A model generated the notes under the pieces. It saw nothing but the letters and a program-made list of their open reading frames with translations. It ran no database searches and was not told the DNA's origin. The position numbers and the translations under genes are program-made. A stretch of 64,000 bases of DNA from Natronobacterium haloterrestre (GTDB lineage Archaea; Halobacteriota; Halobacteria; Halobacteriales; Natrialbaceae), in the NCBI RefSeq assembly GCF_900112205.1, contig NZ_FOKW01000013.1, positions 35,933 through 99,932 of the forward strand, in the 5' to 3' direction. Shown here piece by piece: positions 58,786 through 64,000 of the stretch (position 1 is the stretch's first letter; every line of letters starts with the position of its first letter).

Positions 58786-61371
58786 CTATCGCGAGACAGG
58801 AGGCGACGTCGGCGGCGCTTCCTCGGTCGGACCCGAAGTTTCGTCGTCCCCGTTCTCGTTTTCCTCGGTCGGTTCGGACTCGAGAGGGGCGGTCCCGTCC
58901 CCGTCTCTGTCCTCGGTTCCGTCCCCGTTCTCGGTCCCGTCCCCAGCCTCGGTCTCGTCTTCAACCTCGGTCCCGTCCCCAGCCTCGGTCTCGTCTCCAT
59001 CCTCGGTCCGGGTTCCATCCCCCTCGAGCGACGTCTCCGCCGTGACTCGCTCCTCGTCGACCGTAAACGACGACAGCGTGCTCGAGAGGTCGTCCGCCCG
59101 CTCGGACAGCGACGCTGCGGTATCGGAGACCGAACCCAGCGACGCCGTCTGCTCCTCCGCGGCTGCCGCGACCGTCTCCGTCTCGGCGCTGGTCCGTTCG
59201 CTGATCCCCGTTACCTCCTCGACCTTGGTCGCGACCTCGCGGGCCGCCCCAGCCTGCTGCTGGGTCGCCGCCGAGATCTCCTGGATCCCCTCGTTGGTCC
59301 GTTCGGCGTGGGTCGAGATCTCCTCGAGCGACGACAGCGACTCCTCGACGGCGTCGCGGTGCGTTCCGATCCGTTCGTCGGTCTCCCGGACGACCGCGAC
59401 GACGCGGTCGCTCTGGGAACGAACCGCCTCGAGGCGGCTCTCGACGTCCGCCGCCGCGTCCTCGGTGTCCTCGGCGAGTGCCTTGATCTCCTCGGCGACG
59501 GTCGTGAACCCGGAGACGGAACTGCCGGCCGACCCCGATGACTGCGAGCGTGCGGCCTCGATGTTCGCGTTCAGCGCCAGCATGTTCGTCTGCTGGGCGA
59601 CCTCCCGGATGAACGCGAGCAGGTCGTCGATCGCCGCGATCTCGTCCTCGAGTCGGTCGACCTCCGCGACGGCGTCGTCGGCGTCGGCCGCGATGGCATC
59701 CATCCCCTCGATCGCACGCTGGGCCGATTCGCGTGCGGACGCGGTGGTCGAAGCCGTTCGTTCCGCGAGCGTGGCGACGTCGGATGCGGTCGCGGCGATC
59801 TCCTCAGTCGTCGTCGAGAGGTCCTCGATCTCGCTGCCGACGGATGCGAGGTGCTCGCTCTGACGTTCCGAGCCGTCCGAGATCTCCTGGACGGACGTCG
59901 CGACCCGTTCGGCCGCTGTTTCAACTTCGACCACCCCGTCGACCGTCGACTCGGCCGCCTCGTCGACCGCGTCCGCGAAGGCCCGGCTCGCGGCGACCGT
60001 CTCCTCGATGTCGTCCATCATGGCGTTGAACTCGCGGGCGACCGTCGCCATCGCCTCGCTCTCTGGATCGGGCTCGAGCCGCCGCGTGAGGTCGCCGTCG
60101 GCGCACGCCCGCATCGCCTCGCCGTAGTCGTCGGCCGTCCGCTCGAGGTGTCGGGAGAACGCCTCCGATTCGGCCGTGGCTCGCTCGGCCTTCTCGCGGG
60201 CGCGTTCGGCTTCCGCACGGGCCGACTCGGCCCGCTCGCGTTCCCGTTCGGCCTCCGTGCGGGCTCGCTCGGCCTCCTCGAGTCGATCCCGGAGCGACCG
60301 ACGCATCCGGTCGATCGACCGGTGGAGCTCCCCGAGTTCGTCGCGACGGTCCGACTCGACCGGCGTCTCGAGGTCCCCGTTCTCGATCGCCGCGGCCCGC
60401 TCGGAGAGGTCCCGCAACGAGGCCGCAGTCGTCCGGCCGACGGTCAGGCCGAGGACGACAAGACTGCCGAAGAGGAGGCCGATCATTCCGAGGATCTGGT
60501 TCGAGACGTCCGACTGCAGCGAGTAGGCCTCCGCGGCGGGAACGCGGGTCGTCAGCGTCCATTCCGGAGCCACACCCCCGATCGGCGCGTGGCCGACGAC
60601 GGTTTCGTCCTCGTCGGAACCGATCGAGGCGACGCCCGCGTCGGTCCCGTCTGTCCCGCCGATAGCCGCTTCCACGTCGCCATCGTCGGCGGTCAGGAGC
60701 CGCGACGCGTCCCCGGCCAGGACGACCGTTCCGGACCGATCGACGACGACCACGTTATTGCTGTCTCCCTGGCCCTCCGCCGCATCACCGATCATGTACT
60801 CCGATAGCGCCTCGAGGTCGACGAGGCCGACGACGACGCGGTCGGTATCGGCGATCTCGCCGACGACGAGCATCGCGGGGCGCCCGTCGTCGGTCTCGAA
60901 CGGCTCCGAGAAGACGACGCGGGAGGAGTCCTCGGTCGCGGCAGCGATCCGGCCGCCGACCGGATCGGTCACACGGCCGTCATCGACGACCGCGTCGATC
61001 CCCGCCTCGACCTCGACCGCGCCGGTCTCCCGGTCCACGTAGTACGCGCCCTCGATCGTCGGCCGTTCGGTCATCCGGTGCAGCGAGTCGGCGATCTCCA
61101 GCCGGTCGTCGTTGCGAAACGCCGTCGATCCGGCCAGGGACTCGACGTACCGGTCGGTCGAGTCGAACCACGTCCCCAGGCGGTCGGCGTCCTTCTGTGT
61201 GTCGGCAACGAGCCGCGATTCGACGTCTTCCTGCAGTTCGTCCCCGGTGTGAGCGTAGATGACGCCGCCGAACGCCCCGACGACGAGCACGACCACCGCC
61301 AGGGCGGCGACGAACCGCAGCACGTATCGACGACGAACGCCCGGCACGAGATTCAGCGGATGCAACCCCAT
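58786..61371 (-). CDS. Methyl-accepting chemotaxis transducer with variant hairpin tip
   Basis: An 861-residue receptor. TM1 is at about residues 17 to 39, a Cache-type sensor at 40 to 285, TM2 at about 290 to 315, HAMP and an Ala/Arg/Glu coiled coil at about 320 to 410, and the signalling domain at about 460 to 770. The tip reads LLALNANIEAARS, then QSSGSAGSSVS before GFTTVAEE, several residues longer than the usual AGEQGRGFAVVAEE. The last 80 residues are an acidic Thr/Gly/Asp/Glu tandem tail. The ligand is unknown; its neighbour is the iron-uptake operon. Confidence 0.9.
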   Translation of the reverse strand: MGLHPLNLVPGVRRRYVLRFVAALAVVVLVVGAFGGVIYAHTGDELQEDVESRLVADTQKDADRLGTWFDSTDRYVESLAGSTAFRNDDRLEIADSLHRMTERPTIEGAYYVDRETGAVEVEAGIDAVVDDGRVTDPVGGRIAAATEDSSRVVFSEPFETDDGRPAMLVVGEIADTDRVVVGLVDLEALSEYMIGDAAEGQGDSNNVVVVDRSGTVVLAGDASRLLTADDGDVEAAIGGTDGTDAGVASIGSDEDETVVGHAPIGGVAPEWTLTTRVPAAEAYSLQSDVSNQILGMIGLLFGSLVVLGLTVGRTTAASLRDLSERAAAIENGDLETPVESDRRDELGELHRSIDRMRRSLRDRLEEAERARTEAERERERAESARAEAERAREKAERATAESEAFSRHLERTADDYGEAMRACADGDLTRRLEPDPESEAMATVAREFNAMMDDIEETVAASRAFADAVDEAAESTVDGVVEVETAAERVATSVQEISDGSERQSEHLASVGSEIEDLSTTTEEIAATASDVATLAERTASTTASARESAQRAIEGMDAIAADADDAVAEVDRLEDEIAAIDDLLAFIREVAQQTNMLALNANIEAARSQSSGSAGSSVSGFTTVAEEIKALAEDTEDAAADVESRLEAVRSQSDRVVAVVRETDERIGTHRDAVEESLSSLEEISTHAERTNEGIQEISAATQQQAGAAREVATKVEEVTGISERTSAETETVAAAAEEQTASLGSVSDTAASLSERADDLSSTLSSFTVDEERVTAETSLEGDGTRTEDGDETEAGDGTEVEDETEAGDGTENGDGTEDRDGDGTAPLESEPTEENENGDDETSGPTEEAPPTSPPVSR

Positions 61372-61517
61372 CGACCGGAAGACTCGGCGGTTCGTTCATG
61401 TAGCTTGATAAGAGTTCGACGTAGCCCTATTGAGACGTCCGGACGGGTCCGGATCCGCGATTGCGACCGCCGTCCCAGTCCGAACCGCTGAAATACCGCC
61501 CCGTCCTAACCGTGATC

Positions 61518-63584
61518 GTGTCGCAGCAGGTCCAGGACGTCGAAACGATATTCTGTCACGAGACGGGCGACGACTACCTCGTCGTCGTCAAACGGGACGG
61601 CGATCGACTGTTTCGGGCGCGGCTCGTCCTCTCGGAAACCTCGGCCGGCCCCCGCCCGGCCAAGTTCCGGCTCAAGCAGGGCTCGAGCGAGGAGCCACGC
61701 CAGCCCGACGAGTTCGTCGAACTCGCCCGCCGCGCGAAGCGCATCCGTATCTCCGAACAGACCTCCCCCGAGGCCCGCGCGGAACTCAAAGAGATGCTCG
61801 CGGGGTACCAACTCGAGGACAAGGCAAAGACCGTGCGGACCTGCCGGTACTGTGCCTCCTCGGGTCGGTACTCCCCGATCACGACCGACACCGCCGTCAA
61901 AGACGACAACGACTGGATCTGCCGGGACTGCGCCCGCCAGGAACTCGAGCGGCAGCTCACTTACAGCGGCGGCGGCGACGTCACCGGTGCCGCAAAGGAA
62001 CGCCTCGAGGAACTCATGCTCGAGGTACAGGACCTCGAACGGATCGTCAACCTCCTGAAGGGACAGCTCGACCCCGACCTGACGAAGTTCGACACCATCT
62101 CGGCGACGACGGACGAGGTCGATCCCGTCCGGACGGACTCGCTGAACCTGCACCCGGGCCTGCAGGACCTGCTCGAGGACCGGTTCGATACCCTGTTGCC
62201 GGTCCAGAGCCTCTCGGTCGAGAACGGCCTCTTCGACGGCGACGACCAGATGGTCGTCTCCGCGACGGCGACCGGGAAGACGCTGGTCGGCGAGATGGCC
62301 GGGATCAACCGCGTGTTAAACGGCAAGGGGAAGATGCTGTTTCTCGTCCCGCTGGTGGCGCTTGCAAACCAGAAGTACGAGGACTTCACAGAGGAGTACG
62401 GCCACCTCGTGGACGTCTCCATCCGCGTCGGCGCGAGCCGGATCGCCGACGAGGGCGAGCAGTTCGACCCCGACGCCGACGTCATCGTCGGCACCTACGA
62501 GGGGATCGACCACGCCCTGCGGACGGGCAAGGACATGGGCGACATCGGCACCGTCGTCATCGACGAGGTCCACACCCTCAAGGAAGAGGAGCGAGGCCAC
62601 CGGCTCGACGGCCTGATCTCACGGCTCAAGTACACCTGCGAACAGCGGGCCGAACGCCGCGACGAGTACGGGGGCGCCCAGTGGGTCTACCTCTCGGCGA
62701 CCGTCGGTAACCCCGAACAGCTGGCCGGGAAACTCGAGGCGAAACTCATCGAGTTCGAGGAACGGCCGGTGCCCATCGAGCGCCACGTCACCTTCGCCGA
62801 CGGCCAGGAGAAGGTCCGGATCGAGAACAAACTGGTCAGACGCGAGTTCGACAGCGAATCCTCCAAGGGGTATCGCGGCCAGACGATCATCTTCACGAAC
62901 TCCCGCCGGCGGTGTCACGAGATCTCCCGCAAACTCGAGTACTCCTCCGCGCCGTACCACGCCGGGCTCGATTACAAGCGCCGCAAGAAGGTCGAACGCC
63001 AGTTCGGCGATCAGGACCTCGCGGCCGTCGTCACGACCGCCGCGCTGGCTGCGGGTGTCGACTTCCCGGCCTCGCAGGTCGTCTTCGACTCGCTGGCGAT
63101 GGGCATCGAGTGGCTCTCGGTCCAGGAGTTCTCCCAGATGCTCGGCCGCGCGGGTCGCCCCGACTATCACGACAAGGGGAAAGTGTACGTGCTGGTCGAA
63201 CCCGACTGTGCGTACCACAACTCGATGGAGATGACCGAGGACGAGGTCGCCTTCAAACTCCTCAAAGGCGAGATGGAGCCGGTGATGACCGAGTACGACG
63301 AGTCGGCCGCCGTCGAGGAGACGCTCGCGAACGTCACGGTCGGCGGCAAGGCCGCGAAGGCGCTCAACGACCGAATGATCGGCGAGGTTCCGACGAAACA
63401 CGCGATCGGGAAACTGCTCCAGTACGAGTTCATCGACGGCTTCGAACCGACGCCGCTGGGACGAGTGGTGACGGAACACTTCCTCGACCCCGACGAGGCG
63501 TTCACCCTGCTGGACGGCATCCGGAAGGACGCCCACCCCTACGAACTCGTCGCGGACATCGAACTCCAGGACGCGGACCTGTAA
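61518..63584 (+). CDS. Ski2-like DEVH-box helicase with zinc ribbon
   Basis: A 688-residue protein. An N-terminal domain carries CRYCASSGRYSPI and WICRDCARQE (about residues 113 to 145), a four-Cys zinc ribbon. The helicase core has SATATGKTLVGE (Walker A, about 249), VVIDEVHTL (DEVH, about 343), VYLSATVGNP, IIFTNSRRRCHEI and QMLGRAGRPDYHDKG (motif VI). It unwinds RNA or DNA with ATP. GTG 61518 is chosen (VSQQVQDVETIF); GTG 61512 and a TTG further upstream are possible. It is a haloarchaeal family distinct from Hel308. Confidence 0.88.
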   Translation: MSQQVQDVETIFCHETGDDYLVVVKRDGDRLFRARLVLSETSAGPRPAKFRLKQGSSEEPRQPDEFVELARRAKRIRISEQTSPEARAELKEMLAGYQLEDKAKTVRTCRYCASSGRYSPITTDTAVKDDNDWICRDCARQELERQLTYSGGGDVTGAAKERLEELMLEVQDLERIVNLLKGQLDPDLTKFDTISATTDEVDPVRTDSLNLHPGLQDLLEDRFDTLLPVQSLSVENGLFDGDDQMVVSATATGKTLVGEMAGINRVLNGKGKMLFLVPLVALANQKYEDFTEEYGHLVDVSIRVGASRIADEGEQFDPDADVIVGTYEGIDHALRTGKDMGDIGTVVIDEVHTLKEEERGHRLDGLISRLKYTCEQRAERRDEYGGAQWVYLSATVGNPEQLAGKLEAKLIEFEERPVPIERHVTFADGQEKVRIENKLVRREFDSESSKGYRGQTIIFTNSRRRCHEISRKLEYSSAPYHAGLDYKRRKKVERQFGDQDLAAVVTTAALAAGVDFPASQVVFDSLAMGIEWLSVQEFSQMLGRAGRPDYHDKGKVYVLVEPDCAYHNSMEMTEDEVAFKLLKGEMEPVMTEYDESAAVEETLANVTVGGKAAKALNDRMIGEVPTKHAIGKLLQYEFIDGFEPTPLGRVVTEHFLDPDEAFTLLDGIRKDAHPYELVADIELQDADL

Positions 63585-63900
63585 TCTCCCCCTCGTCGAG
63601 CATCGGCGAGCACTCGCTCGAGGGGATCGAACGGAAACGTCCTCCGTGAAGTACCTCGGGGACAAGCCCCGAGGCTTCACCGTTTTGCCCATGCCGTCCA
63701 GAAACGGACGGATGGGCGCAGGCGAATTTAATTCCCCTCGACCTTCTTCTCTCGAAGTCGGCTGGAATTAACACCCGAACACTCGCTGTGTCCGTGAGGG
63801 TCGGTCGCTCCACCACGACCCGACAACACCCGTCGCACCACGTCAAGGACGCGGGTTTTGAGAGGTGTCGCATTCCTCGCAACTGCGCGCAGTTGCTTCG
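63585..63900. other. Gene-free tail with strong secondary structure
   Basis: Three large hairpins fill 63646 to 63771. The rest is unassigned and no frame looks real. A minus frame (63502 to 63882) overlaps the helicase gene end and is rejected. Confidence 0.5.
63646..63771. repeat. Three large consecutive hairpins
   Basis: GTGAAG/CTTCAC flank CCTCGGGG-ACAAG-CCCCGAGG (63646 to 63680); GCCCAT with CCGTCC pairs with GGACGG-ATGGGC across a 1-nt bulge (63687 to 63717); TTAATTCC/GGAATTAA flank a second stem near 63728 to 63771. The CCTCGGGG...CCCCGAGG element is the kind seen at ends of haloarchaeal IS200/IS605- or IS1341-type elements, so this may be a relic. Confidence 0.6.
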
Positions 63901-63906
63901 GATTAT

Positions 63907-64000
63907 GCTCTGTTGAATAGCGATCTAATCCGCCGATATCACTAGCTTAGAAGGATGAAGCCGAGGAATTCGATTCTGTCTATGGAAATCGATATCCTCG
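63907..64000 (+). mobile_element. Probable left end of an IS5-type insertion sequence (partial)
   Basis: The sequence GCTCTGTTGAATAGC near 63907 looks like a terminal end, followed by an AT-richer leader and an open frame beginning at 63955 or 63982 that continues out of the window. No right end can be seen. Confidence 0.4.
63982..64000 (+). CDS. Transposase N-terminus, partial (IS5-like)
   Basis: ATG 63982 begins MEIDIL and runs off the window; the upstream in-frame ATG 63955 gives MKPRNSILSMEIDIL. The MEIDIL start is reminiscent of haloarchaeal IS5-family transposases. Only six residues are visible, so this is a weak call. Confidence 0.35.

Noticed and set aside
63502..63882. 126-residue minus frame at right edge
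   Set aside because: It overlaps the helicase 3' end and the hairpins; no recognisable transposase motif.
1..64000. CRISPR array
   Set aside because: No regularly spaced direct repeats were seen; the hairpin array at 47934 has different stems and irregular spacing.

Overview
The window is chromosomal DNA of a halophilic archaeon (Halobacteria), most likely of the Natrialbales type (Natrinema, Haloterrigena or Natronorubrum relatives). The evidence is a GC-rich sequence with very acidic proteins, Tat signals, leaderless genes behind TATA boxes, an intron-bearing elongator tRNA-Met, a ba3-type oxidase cluster, paired class I and class II GAPDH genes, and many HTH-10 regulators and chemotaxis transducers. 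The genus is inferred, not proven.

Region 1 (1 to about 15,864) is accessory DNA that I read as most of an integrated, temperate, SNJ2-like pleolipovirus. It ends exactly at the 3' end of tRNA-Met, the integration target known for SNJ2. Its left end and integrase are outside the window. In order it holds two small convergent regulators and a plus-strand virion operon with overlapping genes: a four-helix VP3-like membrane protein, a PGF-CTERM-tailed surface protein, a giant Tat-exported spike with a predicted beta-propeller, two further membrane proteins and a P-loop ATPase. Then comes cargo: a PD-(D/E)XK-like nuclease, a small membrane protein, two near-twin type IV pilins, an HTH protein with a degenerate homing-endonuclease-like body, a small conserved protein and an AT-rich orphan. 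It finishes with a very compact seven-gene minus-strand operon of four small zinc-finger proteins, an unknown protein, a second nuclease of the same family and a large winged-helix protein that may be the replication protein. This operon is the best candidate for an undescribed system.

Region 2 (16.1 to 31.4 kb) is core genome. A minus-strand ba3-type cytochrome oxidase operon is followed by a copper-type P1B ATPase that probably serves its assembly. Then come a CDGSH protein, a pentapeptide-repeat protein with a two-helix C-terminus, an enoyl-CoA hydratase family protein, an acetyltransferase, NAD synthetase, and tRNA-Thr, tRNA-Gly and two tRNA-Asp genes. tRNA-Gly is flanked by partial copies of itself.

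Region 3 (31.6 to 49.2 kb) carries a chemotaxis transducer, a multi-domain HTH-10 response regulator, two isoaspartyl methyltransferase paralogs, a zinc-finger protein, an M29-like aminopeptidase and the glycolysis/gluconeogenesis block pgk-gapA / gapB. The divergent gapA-gapB spacer has TrmB-like sites placed as expected for opposite control. Further on are Hsp20, an ATP-grasp protein, ribosomal protein L10e with a remarkable array of ten hairpins just downstream, and a small HTH protein.

Region 4 (49.3 to 64 kb) has a site-2 protease, an ABC-2 exporter, a carbonic anhydrase, a cold-shock protein, a cupin, an iron ABC importer (permease, ATPase, binding protein) with two DtxR-like iron boxes, a second transducer and a Ski2-like helicase. 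The last 400 bases hold a run of large hairpins and what looks like the start of an IS5-type insertion sequence. Dispersed palindromic repeats (three copies of one roughly 80-bp family and one MITE-like element) sit between genes.
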